From CAVQBJ01 sp963710725 (lineage in GTDB: Bacteria > Actinomycetota > Thermoleophilia > Solirubrobacterales > Solirubrobacteraceae): a stretch of DNA of 64,000 nt. Made by a program: the position numbers and the translations under genes. Where the stretch lies: positions 223,748-287,747 of the forward strand of contig CAVQBJ010000007.1 in the NCBI GenBank assembly GCA_963710725.1, given 5' to 3'. Of the stretch, positions 32,856 through 41,906 are shown piece after piece; the first letter of the stretch is position 1; every line of letters begins with the position of its first letter. The notes under the pieces are model-generated. The model saw nothing but the letters and a program-made list of their open reading frames with translations. It was not told where the DNA came from and made no database searches.

Positions 32856-34691
32856 ATGAGCAAGCTGTCGAATCGTCATCTCGGCACAGGCCGGCCGGCT
32901 CCGCAGGGGCATCTGGCCTCGGACGGTGACCGTCAGCCGGTGGTCGGACGGCTGCTGTCGGTCAACGTCGGCATGCCGAAAGATGTGCCCTGGCAAGGGA
33001 AGACCGTCTTCACCGGCGTCTTCAAGGACCCGGTCGCCGGGCCCCGCCGGGTCGGGAGGCTCAACATCGACGGCGATGGTCAAGGCGATCTTGCGGGGCA
33101 CGGCGGCGAGCAGCGCGCCGTGTTCGTCTACCAGATCGACTCCTATCGCCATTGGGAGCGCGAGCTCGGACGAAACGACTTCGTGCACGGCCAGTTCGGC
33201 GAGAACTTCACCGTGGAAGGGCTCGCCGATGACGAGGTCTGCATCGGCGACCGCTACCAGATCGGCACCGCCATCTTCGAGGTAACGCAACCCCGCGTCA
33301 CCTGCTATCGCGTCGGCATCCGCATGAACGACCCACGTATCCCCGCCTTGCTCGTCTCCCACCACCGCCCAGGCTTCTACTTCCGCGTGCTGAAAGAGGG
33401 CGAGGTGCAAGCAGGAGACGAAATCATCAAGCTCCTCGCCGGCCCCGAGCAGGTGGCGGTCGCCGAGGCCGACGCGCTGCTCTACCTCCCTGGGCACCCG
33501 CGCCAGCAACTGCTGCGAGCGCTTCGAATCCCCGCCCTCAGCCCTGGCTGGCAGGCCTCGTTCCGAGCCTTGCTCGACGAAGACGCCGGCAGCGGCAACG
33601 CCGGCCTTGCGGCAGCAAGTCCGCCTCCCGCATGGCCCGGCTTTCGTCGGCTGACCGTCACCGCCATCACCCCCGAAAGCGACTCGGTGATCTCGATACG
33701 CCTCGAGGACCCAAAGGGCGGCCCACTACCGGGCGCCCGCCCAGGTCAATGGCTCACGGTGCGAGTCCAGCCCGACAAGCAGCAGAGGTCGTTGCTCCGC
33801 AACTATTCCCTCTCCGGTCCGCCGGACGCCCGCTACTACCGGATCACCGTCAAGCGCGAACGCAACGGCGCCGCCAGCGGCTATCTGCACACCCGGCTCG
33901 CCGTCGGCGACCAACTCGACACCGCAGCACCACGTGGCGCCTTCATCCTCGATCAGACGCCGGCACCCGTACTGCTGATCAGCGCCGGGATCGGCGCCAC
34001 CCCGGTTCTGGCCATGCTTCAAGCACTCGCGGAAGAGCATTCCGATCGGCAGATCTGCTGGCTGCACTCCGCACGCAACGGCCGCCAGCACTCATTCGCG
34101 TCCGAGACACGAGCGCTCCTGGCTTCGCTCCCTCACGCACGCTCTCACGTCTCGTACAGCCGCCCCGATCCCAGTGACGTCAAGGGCCGCGACTACGACA
34201 GCGCGGGCCGTCTCAGCGGGTCGCTGCTTGCCGAGCTCGAGCCACCGCGCGATGCCGAGGCATACCTTTGCGGGCCGACAGATTTCATGGAGGAGATGAG
34301 CGCGGGTCTGGCGGCGCTGGGAATCGACGCCCCGCAGATACACACCGAACCGTTCGGACCGGCACCGGGCCTGACGCCGGGCATCGCAGCAGCACCAGCG
34401 CGGATGCCCCACCCACCCGCCGGCCAACCGGGAAACGGCCCGACGATCGAGTTCGCCCGCAGCAGCGTCGCCATCCCGTGGAGCAGCAACTACGGCAGCC
34501 TGCTCGAACTTGCCGAAGCATGCGACGTACCCGTCCGGTGGTCGTGCCGCACCGGCGTCTGCCACACCTGCGAGACGACCCTCATCGCCGGCAACGTCGA
34601 CTACAGCCCTGACCCGGTCGAACCCCCCGCCGACGGAAGCACGCTCATCTGCTGCTCACAGCCACGCGACGACGTGGTGCTCGATCTGTGA
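32856..34691 (+). CDS. MOSC-ferredoxin reductase-2Fe2S ferredoxin fusion
   Basis: This 611-residue fusion has three modules. A MOSC domain (about residues 20-190) has QPRVTCYRVGIRM, which includes the cofactor cysteine. An oxidoreductase module (about 255-500) has the FAD motif RNYSLSG and the NAD motif LLISAGIGATPVLAML. A plant-type ferredoxin (about 525-611) ends the protein, with cysteines in CRTGVCHTCE and a last one in LICCSQP. This layout would pass electrons from NAD(P)H through FAD and 2Fe-2S to a MOSC-bound molybdenum cofactor in one chain. The ATG at 32856 has AAAGGA upstream. The G6PDH gene follows after 77 bases and could supply NADPH. Confidence 0.85.
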   Translation: MSKLSNRHLGTGRPAPQGHLASDGDRQPVVGRLLSVNVGMPKDVPWQGKTVFTGVFKDPVAGPRRVGRLNIDGDGQGDLAGHGGEQRAVFVYQIDSYRHWERELGRNDFVHGQFGENFTVEGLADDEVCIGDRYQIGTAIFEVTQPRVTCYRVGIRMNDPRIPALLVSHHRPGFYFRVLKEGEVQAGDEIIKLLAGPEQVAVAEADALLYLPGHPRQQLLRALRIPALSPGWQASFRALLDEDAGSGNAGLAAASPPPAWPGFRRLTVTAITPESDSVISIRLEDPKGGPLPGARPGQWLTVRVQPDKQQRSLLRNYSLSGPPDARYYRITVKRERNGAASGYLHTRLAVGDQLDTAAPRGAFILDQTPAPVLLISAGIGATPVLAMLQALAEEHSDRQICWLHSARNGRQHSFASETRALLASLPHARSHVSYSRPDPSDVKGRDYDSAGRLSGSLLAELEPPRDAEAYLCGPTDFMEEMSAGLAALGIDAPQIHTEPFGPAPGLTPGIAAAPARMPHPPAGQPGNGPTIEFARSSVAIPWSSNYGSLLELAEACDVPVRWSCRTGVCHTCETTLIAGNVDYSPDPVEPPADGSTLICCSQPRDDVVLDL

Positions 34692-34755
34692 CTGGCGGCG
34701 CCGAGGTCGCCCCCGATACACCTGACAACCGTGTGAATCGTCCCGACGAGAGGTG

Positions 34756-34761
34756 TAGCGT
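34756..34761 (+). promoter_or_regulatory. Leaderless-type -10 element of zwf
   Basis: TAGCGT lies 7 bases before the zwf ATG at 34769, and there is no ribosome site between. This spacing places the transcription start at or next to the ATG, as in leaderless actinobacterial genes. No clear -35 box is seen at the normal distance. Confidence 0.45.
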
Positions 34762-34768
34762 GCGCAAC

Positions 34769-36208
34769 ATGGCGGCTCGCGTGGTGGATCGACCTCCCTC
34801 CAATCGCGTCCTGGTCGTCTTCGGCGCGACGGGCGACCTCGCGCGTCGCAAGCTGTTCCCCGGCTTCTTCCACCTGTTCCGTGAGGGGCTGATGCCGCAG
34901 GACTTTCGGATCATCGGCTCGGGGCGCCACGCGCCGGGTAGCGAGGATGACTTTCGCCAGATGGTGGGCGAGGCGCTGCGCACGCACGGTCGCGAGGAGA
35001 TCGACGAGCATTGGGATGCGTTTGCCTCGCGCCTGAGCTTTGTCGCTTCAAGCGAGGAGGACGGGACCGATTTGGCGCGGGCGGTGAGCGCGGCCGAGGG
35101 GGAGATCGCGGCGGAGGGCGAGCGGCTGGTCTATCTGGCGGTGCCGCCGGAGGCGATGCGCGGGATGGTGGCCATGCTGGGCCGGGCGGGAATCGCCGAG
35201 CACTGCTCGCTTGTGGTGGAGAAGCCCTTCGGTCATGACCTCGCGAGCGCCCGAGAGCTCAACGCGGCGCTGCGTGAGGTGCTCGATGAGGATTCGATCT
35301 ACCGCATTGATCACTTCCTCGGCAAGGAGGCGGTGCAGAACATCCTCGCCCTGCGGTTCGCCAACGGGATGTTCGAGCCGGTCTGGAACCGCGATCATGT
35401 CGCCTACGTGCAGATCGACGTTCCCGAGGCGCTCGACATCCAGGGGCGCGCTGGCTTCTACGAGCAGACGGGTGCGTTTCGCGACATGGTCGTCACACAC
35501 CTGCTGCAGGTTCTCGGTTTCGTCGCGCTCGAGCCGCCGTCGTGCATTGACGCCGGCCCGCTTGATCTGGAGCGGACAAAGGTGTTCGACGCGATCCGCC
35601 CGCTCGATCGTGACCGGGTCGTGTTCGGTCAGTACGAGGGGTATCGCGACGAGGAAGGGGTGGCCGCTGATTCGCGGGTTGAGACATTCGCCGCGCTTGA
35701 GGTCCGCGTCGACGCGTGGCGCTGGAGCGGCGTCCCGTTCTACCTGCGTACCGGCAAGTCGCTGGGCGAGAGCCGCAGCACGGTGACGATCGGCTTCACC
35801 GACGCTCCGCTGAGGATCTTCCCCGACCAGGATCTGAGCAAGGTCGTGCGGCCCTCCGAGCTGGTATTCGAGCTGTCTGACGATCCCCAGGTGAAGATCG
35901 CGGTTCAGGCCAAGATCCCGGGCCCGGCGATCGACCTCGGCCTGGCGGCGTTCAACCTCGACATCGAGCAGGCATTCGACGATCCCGGCGAAGGCCTGGA
36001 GGCCTACGAGCGGCTCCTGCACGACGTGATGCTCCAGGATCGGCTGCTGTTCACCCGCGCCGAACAGATCGAGCGCCTGTGGGAGGTGTGTGCTCCGGTG
36101 ATCGAGCAGCCACCCCCCGTGCATCCCTACAGTCCCGGTTCCTGGGGCCCTTCGGCCGCGCTCGAGCTTCCCCGCGCGCCCGGCTGGCGACTGCCGGACG
36201 ACAACTGA
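34769..36208 (+). CDS. zwf: Glucose-6-phosphate 1-dehydrogenase
   Basis: This 479-residue protein is a full-length G6PDH. The NADP motif VVFGATGDLARRKLFPG opens the protein. The active-site signature YRIDHFLGKE holds the substrate-binding lysine and catalytic histidine. It makes 6-phosphogluconolactone and NADPH in the cytoplasm. The ATG at 34769 is chosen over the longer frame because homologues start near this point and a TAnnnT box lies 7 bases upstream. The gene stands 77 bases behind the MOSC-reductase fusion and converges with the LPG-synthase-like gene. Confidence 0.93.
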   Translation: MAARVVDRPPSNRVLVVFGATGDLARRKLFPGFFHLFREGLMPQDFRIIGSGRHAPGSEDDFRQMVGEALRTHGREEIDEHWDAFASRLSFVASSEEDGTDLARAVSAAEGEIAAEGERLVYLAVPPEAMRGMVAMLGRAGIAEHCSLVVEKPFGHDLASARELNAALREVLDEDSIYRIDHFLGKEAVQNILALRFANGMFEPVWNRDHVAYVQIDVPEALDIQGRAGFYEQTGAFRDMVVTHLLQVLGFVALEPPSCIDAGPLDLERTKVFDAIRPLDRDRVVFGQYEGYRDEEGVAADSRVETFAALEVRVDAWRWSGVPFYLRTGKSLGESRSTVTIGFTDAPLRIFPDQDLSKVVRPSELVFELSDDPQVKIAVQAKIPGPAIDLGLAAFNLDIEQAFDDPGEGLEAYERLLHDVMLQDRLLFTRAEQIERLWEVCAPVIEQPPPVHPYSPGSWGPSAALELPRAPGWRLPDDN

Positions 36209-36259
36209 GCGGCCGCCGGGCGCAACCTGCCGCTTCGCGGACCCGGGCAGACGTCTCGT

Positions 36260-37393
36260 TCACGGTCGCGCGGCCGATCTTCGCGGGCTGACCTTTGCGT
36301 CAGGTGCGGCGGTGATCGGCCCGACATGGCGGCGAACGATCGCGTAGCCGATCGCACCGCCGATCAGCGGCACGAGTAGCCCGATCGCTTGGTGGAGCAG
36401 GACGGCGGCGATCGCGGCGTCGCGGTCGACGCCGTAGACGATCAGCATTCCTGCGATGCCGCCGATCGTCCCGATGCTGGCCGGCAGCGGAATCGAGCCA
36501 CCCAGCGCACCGATGATGTAGGCCATCGTCACGACGGCAAATCCCGGCACCGGATGGACGTGGATGGCGAGAAAGGCGGTCCACAGGACCAGCACGTCGA
36601 AGAGGAGGTAGACCACCGCCCCGCACACGCTCGCCCAGCCGCCACGATGAAACAGAAGCCGCCGCGTGTCGTCGACGGCCTTGGCGAGCGTGGTGATCGC
36701 GCGGGCGATCTTGGGGTGCTTGGCCTGCAGGCGTTCCGCGTAGCTCCCGGCGCGGCCAGCGATCAGCAACGCGGCGGCGATCCCAGTCGCGGCGACTGCT
36801 GCCGGCAACACGGTCAGCAGGAGCTTGTGCTCTCCGGCGAAGATGCCGGTGGCGAGCCCGACGCCGAAGACAATCAGCGCCAGCGCGTCGACGGCGGTGT
36901 TCAGAAAGCTGAGATTGAACTCGCGCTCGGCGATCAGCGGCGCCGGCATTCCGAACCGGTGCAGGATCCAGGCTCCAACCCCCACACCTCCCCACGCCCC
37001 GCCCGGGAACAGGAGTCCACCTCCGAGTTGCGCCCAGGCGACATGGTCATCCATTCGCCGCCCGCGGCCGTCACTATCGAGCACATTCTGCGGATCCACG
37101 ATCGCACCCCAGGCGATGACGAACCCGACCTCGGACAACACCTCGAGAGCGAGCGCCCCGAGCAACCACTCCCAGGACACATGCTCGAGGCTGTGCAGCG
37201 CCTGCTCGAGCGCCGGAATCAGCTTCAGCGCCAGGAAGGCAACCACCAGATAACCGGCCAGCTTCAGAGCCGACCTCTGCAGGTGGCGCCGCGCGTCGCG
37301 CAGGGTGCGCCGCGCGTGCTGCTCCTGCGCGGAGGGCGCCTGCGCGGAGGGCGCCGGCGCGACCGGCACAGAGCGGCCTGTCAAGCTCGCCAC
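36260..37393 (-). CDS. LPG-synthase-type flippase-like membrane protein (UPF0104)
   Basis: This protein of about 377 residues has seven to eight hydrophobic helices and the lysylphosphatidylglycerol synthase TM-region fold. ALGGSIPLPASIGTIGGIAG matches the conserved glycine-proline helix break of this family. It lacks the soluble aminoacyl-transferase domain, so it is a lone membrane module like those near glycosyltransferases, possibly a lipid flippase. The start is a GTG at 37393 or 37414; both overlap the upstream stop at 37381. A charged N-terminal stretch of about 50 residues precedes the first helix. Confidence 0.75.
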   Translation of the reverse strand: MASLTGRSVPVAPAPSAQAPSAQEQHARRTLRDARRHLQRSALKLAGYLVVAFLALKLIPALEQALHSLEHVSWEWLLGALALEVLSEVGFVIAWGAIVDPQNVLDSDGRGRRMDDHVAWAQLGGGLLFPGGAWGGVGVGAWILHRFGMPAPLIAEREFNLSFLNTAVDALALIVFGVGLATGIFAGEHKLLLTVLPAAVAATGIAAALLIAGRAGSYAERLQAKHPKIARAITTLAKAVDDTRRLLFHRGGWASVCGAVVYLLFDVLVLWTAFLAIHVHPVPGFAVVTMAYIIGALGGSIPLPASIGTIGGIAGMLIVYGVDRDAAIAAVLLHQAIGLLVPLIGGAIGYAIVRRHVGPITAAPDAKVSPRRSAARP

Positions 37394-38382
37394 GCGAGCG
37401 CCCGTGCCGCCCACTGGCGCGCGAACCCGAGATAGTTCTCGGCGATCCGCTCGGCGCCCACGTCTTCGTCGATCTCGCCCGCCAGGTGGGAGCGGACGAC
37501 GTCCTCCCAGATGCTGCGCCCGATCGCGAAGCCGACGAACCCATCGATCGGCGCGGCGACGGCGAGCCAGTGGTCGAGCCGATCGGCCGGGGCGTCGCGG
37601 CCGAGAACGATGACGTCGACCTCGGTCCGCCCGCCGGCCCGAGCCTGCGCGACAACCGCTGCGGCGGCCGGCGCCGTCTCCAGGCCCTCGACCTTCCAGA
37701 TCGTCGGCTCGACGCCGGCGCGCTGATTGTCGGCGATCACCTGGGTGACGAGGTCCGGGCGCACGTCACGGTCATAGGCGTCGGCCTCACCGCCCACCGA
37801 TGCCAGCTGCTCCTTGGTCGCCGGCACGAGCAGCTCACACAGCAGCGGCACGCCCTCGGCGGTCAGCGCGTCGCTGACGATCCGCAGGCGGCCGAATTGC
37901 TCGCCGCGGTCGCCGGCCGCGAATGCGGGGTTGTCGCGCACGAGGATCTTGACGTAGTCCGGCGCGGTGCGGCGCACGTGCTCGAGCCAGTCGTGCTCGC
38001 CCCATTCCAGCGTGAACCACGGCTGGCCGCTGCGTTCGATCGGGATCGCCAGCGTGACGCCGACGGCGCGCGCGGCGCTGATCACGGCCTCGCCGTAGCG
38101 CTCGTCGACGAGCACTCCGGCATGGCCGACGGGCAGGTCGGGCAGAGCTCGCGTCAGGCCGGAGAAGATGAGCGACTTGGCCGCCCGCATCGCATCTCGC
38201 TGCTCGTCGGTGGGCCGGTCGTTAGCCACCGAGAAGAGCGTGCGACCGAACGACTCGCGGTGGTCCATGGCCAGGATGAGGAGCGGATCGGCGCGGGTGG
38301 CGCGCCGGCGCGGTTCGGGCATCGTGGGGGTCTTGGGGTGGGAGGCGGCGGCAGGGACGTCACCGCCACGGCGGTCCGCCAT
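37381..38382 (-). CDS. DUF2090 domain protein (aldolase-like, myo-inositol IolC C-domain family)
   Basis: This 333-residue protein matches DUF2090, the TIM-barrel domain fused to 5-dehydro-2-deoxygluconokinase in some inositol pathways. Motifs are LLILAMDHRESFGR near the start, VLVDERYGEAV, WFTLEWGEHDWLEHV, YVKILVRDNPAF and GFAIGRSIWEDVV. Stand-alone members are likely aldolases for sugar phosphates. About 25 proline/arginine-rich residues precede the domain, so the internal ATG at 38322 is an alternative start. It sits upstream of, and overlaps, the membrane-protein gene. Confidence 0.78.
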   Translation of the reverse strand: MADRRGGDVPAAASHPKTPTMPEPRRRATRADPLLILAMDHRESFGRTLFSVANDRPTDEQRDAMRAAKSLIFSGLTRALPDLPVGHAGVLVDERYGEAVISAARAVGVTLAIPIERSGQPWFTLEWGEHDWLEHVRRTAPDYVKILVRDNPAFAAGDRGEQFGRLRIVSDALTAEGVPLLCELLVPATKEQLASVGGEADAYDRDVRPDLVTQVIADNQRAGVEPTIWKVEGLETAPAAAAVVAQARAGGRTEVDVIVLGRDAPADRLDHWLAVAAPIDGFVGFAIGRSIWEDVVRSHLAGEIDEDVGAERIAENYLGFARQWAARALAWRA

Positions 38383-38488
38383 GGGCGATCGTAGCGTGCC
38401 AGCTCGGCCGCGGCGACCGGTTCCCTGTTCAACGGCCGGGAGCTGAAGCGGGCAACGTCGACGTGCAACCGCCGAGTGCACGCACCGT

Positions 38489-38740
38489 CTATTCGTTCCC
38501 CCCCTGCGCAAGCCAGCGCTCGAACAAAGCGACCTGATCGGGCGGCCATGCGCCGTCGCAAGGCATCGTTCCAGCCTTGAGGCGCTCCAAGATCGCCTGG
38601 CTGTGATCAAGCACGTCGTCGTAGGACCAGAGATCAAAGGCGCCGCGCATCGCCGTCCGGTCGCGCTCACGGAAGAGCGGCTTGATATCAGACGCGAATC
38701 GGGCTGGCGGCTGCTGCGTGGGCGCTGGCTCGTCCGGCAT
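38489..38740 (-). CDS. Small conserved protein with cytochrome-c-like edge motifs
   Basis: This 83-residue acidic protein has the pattern FASDIKPLFRERDRTAM, FDLWSYDDV and GTMPCDGAWP. I recall this pattern from a family of small soluble bacterial proteins of unknown function. DIKPLF and GTMPCDG resemble the ends of cytochrome c domains, but no CxxCH heme motif is present, so heme binding is not expected. The ATG at 38740 is chosen because the conserved part begins soon after it. It is transcribed alone on the minus strand. Confidence 0.6.
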   Translation of the reverse strand: MPDEPAPTQQPPARFASDIKPLFRERDRTAMRGAFDLWSYDDVLDHSQAILERLKAGTMPCDGAWPPDQVALFERWLAQGGNE

Positions 38741-38910
38741 ATGACCGTCCCTCTTACCCGGTGGCTTGGCGACGGTGGACGGCGATGACGCGGTCCTCCC
38801 GGGCCAAGCTTCAGACAATCGGCCAGCATCATGGCAGGTGCTCCCCGACGGGTTGGGCCAGCCTCTAGGATTCGTCGCGGTCAGCGAGCCGCCAAATCGA
38901 AGGAGCGACG

Positions 38911-39333
38911 ATGCCAGCGAAGGGGAGCGCGGAATGGAAGGGCGATCTGAAGGCCGGCAGCGGGACCTTCACCGCAGGTGAGGGCATCAATGGCGACTAT
39001 TCCTTCAAGTCGCGGTTCGAGGATGGCCCGGGAGCCAACCCCGAGCAGCTGATCGCTGCGGCACACGCGGCGTGCTTCTCGATGGCGCTCTCGGCTGGGC
39101 TCGCCGACGCCGGCACTCCGGTCGACTCCGTCAAGACCGACGCGACGGTGACGCTGCGTTTCGTCGACGGCGCGCCGACGATCACGGCGATCGCGCTTCA
39201 CACCGTCGGGAGCGTCGCTGGAATCGACGAGGCCACCTTCAAGGCTGCCGCGCAGGGCGCGAAGGAAGGCTGCGTGGTGAGTCGCGCGCTCGCCGGTGTC
39301 GGGGAGATCACGCTGGAGGCGTCGCTCGCCTGA
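38911..39333 (+). CDS. OsmC-family peroxiredoxin
   Basis: This 140-residue protein has the OsmC/Ohr fold. Two redox cysteines are visible, one in AAHAACFSMALSAGL and one in AKEGCVVSRAL, as expected for thiol-dependent hydroperoxide reduction. The early segment SAEWKGDLKAGSGTF is typical of the OsmC subgroup. The ATG has a good ribosome site (GAAGGAG, 5 bases upstream). A TAGGAT box about 45 bases upstream is a candidate -10. It detoxifies organic hydroperoxides in the cytoplasm. Confidence 0.9.
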   Translation: MPAKGSAEWKGDLKAGSGTFTAGEGINGDYSFKSRFEDGPGANPEQLIAAAHAACFSMALSAGLADAGTPVDSVKTDATVTLRFVDGAPTITAIALHTVGSVAGIDEATFKAAAQGAKEGCVVSRALAGVGEITLEASLA

Positions 39334-39387
39334 GCGACCGGCCGCATCACCGGAACTCAGAGCCACCCGCACTCCCAGTGCCCGCCG

Positions 39388-39954
39388 ATGTTTGACGCCC
39401 CGCTCTGGCACGACTACTTCGTGATGGTCGGCGGCGGCGGAGCCGCCCTGACCGGCCTCGTGTTCGTCGCGATGTCGCAGCACCTCTCGGCAATCGCCTC
39501 CGATCCGACGCACCGCCATCGCGCCCGCACGATCCTCATCGCGCTCACTGCCGTGTTCGTCCGCTGCGCCCTCGTCCTGATGGGCGGCCAAACCGCGCGC
39601 GCCGTGGCCGTCGAGATCTTCGTTGTGCTCGTCGGCGTCGAGTTCGTCGTGTTGCGGAGTCTCAACGAAGCGCTCCGCGCCAGCGGCGCGGGAGAGCGCG
39701 GCGTTCTCTTCCGAAGTCTCTACGGAGCGCTCCGCGGCAGCGGCGCGCCACAGCGCGGCGTCCTCTTCCGAACGCTCGGTTACGCGGCTTGCCTGGTCGT
39801 CGAGCAGGCCGGCGCTGCGATCCTGTTCTTCGGACACACGTGGGGCCTGTACGCGGTCGGGGTGGGAATGATGGCGTCGTTCCTGTTCATAGTGTCCGGG
39901 GCGTGGCTTCTGCTCGTCGGCGTCGAGTCGCCGGCCCAGCGCCTGACTCCGTAG
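39388..39954 (+). CDS. Membrane protein with internal duplication
   Basis: This 188-residue protein has about four hydrophobic helices. It starts with a short outside segment (MFDAPLWHDYFVMVGGGGAA), followed by GLVFVAMSQHL, a pattern seen in small uncharacterised membrane proteins. A loop between the second and third helices holds two copies of a 19-residue unit (LRASGAGERGVLFR and LRGSGAPQRGVLFR), then the start of a third. The start lies 54 bases after osmC. No function is known. Confidence 0.6.
   Translation: MFDAPLWHDYFVMVGGGGAALTGLVFVAMSQHLSAIASDPTHRHRARTILIALTAVFVRCALVLMGGQTARAVAVEIFVVLVGVEFVVLRSLNEALRASGAGERGVLFRSLYGALRGSGAPQRGVLFRTLGYAACLVVEQAGAAILFFGHTWGLYAVGVGMMASFLFIVSGAWLLLVGVESPAQRLTP
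39658..39771 (+). repeat. In-frame tandem duplication, 57-base unit
   Basis: Two copies of a 57-base unit begin at 39658 and 39715 and differ at about ten positions. A partial third (from 39772) keeps only the first few codons. The unit adds 19 residues without breaking the frame of the membrane protein. Confidence 0.65.
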
Positions 39955-39974
39955 ACGGCTCTATCGCGGCAGTG

Positions 39975-40382
39975 CTACTGGCCCGGTCGCTCGGGCTCGA
40001 GCGTGCGCTTGATGACGTTCAATGCGTGCTCCATCAGCGGCGCGGCGCGATCGGCGAGCTCGTTCGGGAGCAGATCGGCGATCCACACGAACAGGCTGCG
40101 GTCGACTCCGTTGGCCAGCACCTGAGCCGATGCGTTGTGATGGGTGTATGGCGGGCCGACGATCGACCACACGAGCCGGCGCGCGTCATCGTCGAGGTCA
40201 ACCAACCGCTCGCGCAGCACATTGCCGTTGAAGAACGTGACGATCCGGTCCTCACCGTCGAGTCGGGCATCGGTCGCGAAACCGGGCACGAGCCGTACAT
40301 GCAGTCCTCCCCAATCGCGCAGTGCGTCCCAGACGCGCTGCGGGCTCGCGTCGATTGCGATCTCCTTACGAATCGAAGCCAT
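39975..40382 (-). CDS. SRPBCC-family protein (polyketide cyclase-like)
   Basis: This 135-residue protein is a START-like helix-grip fold. It begins IRKEIAIDASPQRVWDALRD, the usual first strand and helix of the family, and ends in the long C-terminal helix (MEHALNVIKRTLEPE). Such proteins bind hydrophobic ligands, and the ligand here is unknown. It converges with the membrane-protein gene. Confidence 0.78.
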   Translation of the reverse strand: MASIRKEIAIDASPQRVWDALRDWGGLHVRLVPGFATDARLDGEDRIVTFFNGNVLRERLVDLDDDARRLVWSIVGPPYTHHNASAQVLANGVDRSLFVWIADLLPNELADRAAPLMEHALNVIKRTLEPERPGQ

Positions 40383-40506
40383 CGCGTCCCTTGGGTCTGC
40401 ACTTGGACCAGCCCGGCACCTCGGTCTGATCCCGCTGGAGAGGGAGAGCTTATAGGGCTGGATGCCGGCGGGCCCGGCGACTTCCGCGAGCCATCCAACC
40501 GCGAGG

Positions 40507-41517
40507 TCATGCCTGGGCAGGCAGCCCGAACGACTCGACCATCGACGGCGTGCGGAAGTGGATGATCTCGTCGATTCGCTCAGCCTCGAGGGTGAGGACG
40601 GTCACGCCATGTGGGGCGTAGACGCCGGAGCTGTCGAGCTCGTAGGCGCCGACCGCCAGCTGACCGTTGGCTGCGGTGGGCAACATGCGCCAACTCCGCG
40701 CGCCGTCGAACACCGCGCTGCGCAGCACCCGCTCGATCGCTTCGCGTCCCTGATACCAACTCGGGATCGGGGGCATCGCGAGCGTCGCGGTGTCGGTAAG
40801 CATCCCGACGATCGTGTCCACGTCGTTGCGCGCCCACGCCTCGACGTAGCGTGCGACGATCTCCTGCAGCCGCTCATCGCCCAGCGAGCGCAGCGTCGCC
40901 TGCTGGCTGCGGTCCGGCCGTCGCTCGTCCAGCGTCGCATGCGCGCGCTGCAGGGCGCTGTAGACCGAGGCCGGCGTCGTCTCGAGCGCCTCGGCGACCT
41001 CCGCGCCAGAGAAGCCGAGAACGTCGCGGAGGATGAGCACCGCCCGCTGCCGAGGCGGTAGAAGCTGGAGCGCCGCCACAAACGCGAGCTCGATGGTCTC
41101 TCGCTGCTCGTAGCGGGCCTCCGGTCCGGCGGGGCCCTCGTCGAGGCCCAGCTGCTCGTCGGGATATGGGTCCATCCACACGGACTCCAGCAGCGGCGCC
41201 TGGATCGGCTCGTGTGGATCCGCGGCTGGGCCGTAGTCGAGAGGCAGCACACGCGACGGTCTGCGCTCGATCGCGCGCAAGGAGACGTTCGTGGCGATCG
41301 AATACAGCCAGCTTCGCAGCGAGCTTCGCCCCTCGAACGACGACAAACTCCGCCACGCACGCAGCAGCGTCTCCTGCACTGCATCCTCGGCATCCTGCAG
41401 GGAGCCGAGCATCCGATAGCAGTGCGCTTGGAGCGGGCGCCGGTGCGGCCCAACCAGCTCGGCGAACGCTGCCTGATCCCGTCCGATAGCTGCCTCGATG
41501 AGCTGAGAGTCGGTCAC
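40507..41517 (-). CDS. ECF-type sigma factor with SnoaL-like C-terminal domain
   Basis: This 336-residue protein is a sigma-70 family factor of the SigG/SigJ-like group. Region 2 contains HCYRMLGSLQDAEDAVQE (-10 recognition). Region 4 contains LPPRQRAVLILRDVLGFSG then EVAEALETTPASV (-35 recognition helix). A SnoaL-like domain (about residues 215-330) replaces an anti-sigma partner and may sense a ligand or block activity. The GTG at 41517 overlaps the VOC stop (GTGA), making it the last gene of a three-gene operon. The target promoters are unknown. Confidence 0.87.
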   Translation of the reverse strand: MTDSQLIEAAIGRDQAAFAELVGPHRRPLQAHCYRMLGSLQDAEDAVQETLLRAWRSLSSFEGRSSLRSWLYSIATNVSLRAIERRPSRVLPLDYGPAADPHEPIQAPLLESVWMDPYPDEQLGLDEGPAGPEARYEQRETIELAFVAALQLLPPRQRAVLILRDVLGFSGAEVAEALETTPASVYSALQRAHATLDERRPDRSQQATLRSLGDERLQEIVARYVEAWARNDVDTIVGMLTDTATLAMPPIPSWYQGREAIERVLRSAVFDGARSWRMLPTAANGQLAVGAYELDSSGVYAPHGVTVLTLEAERIDEIIHFRTPSMVESFGLPAQA

Positions 41518-41906
41518 GGGATCTCTCGCCCGAGGGTACCTTTCGGCTGCCAGAGCGCGATCTCGCCACCATCGCTCGTGGCCAGCACGCTGCGCCATCC
41601 CGCCGGCCCCTCGCGCGGCTCGAGCAGCACCGCCGCTCCGAGCGCCCGTCCGCGCTCGGTGATCGCCTCGACCTCCTGCACCTCGACGTACGGAAGCCAG
41701 ACCGACCGCCGCGCCCCGCATTCGACGATCCCGCCATCGACCGCGCCGCCAAGGGCCAGCCCGTGGTAGGTGCCCGACCGACAATGCAGGCGCTCTGTCC
41801 GCCAACCGAGCAGCTCGCGATAGAACGTGCTCGCGCTTGAGCGGTCGTGGGTATGGAGCTCGAGATGCACGAGCCTGCCCGGTTGACTGTCGCGTGCGTC
41901 TCTCAT
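41514..41906 (-). CDS. VOC-family (glyoxalase/bleomycin-resistance-like) protein
   Basis: This 130-residue protein has the paired beta-alpha-beta-beta-beta fold. It begins GRLVHLELHTHDRSSASTFY, with the first metal-ligand histidine, and has LPYVEVQEVEAITERGRALG in the second half. It may bind a metal and a small hydrophobic substrate. ATGA and GTGA overlaps tie it to the DHFR-like gene before it and the sigma-factor gene after it. A sensor or detoxification role is possible. Confidence 0.8.
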   Translation of the reverse strand: MRDARDSQPGRLVHLELHTHDRSSASTFYRELLGWRTERLHCRSGTYHGLALGGAVDGGIVECGARRSVWLPYVEVQEVEAITERGRALGAAVLLEPREGPAGWRSVLATSDGGEIALWQPKGTLGREIP

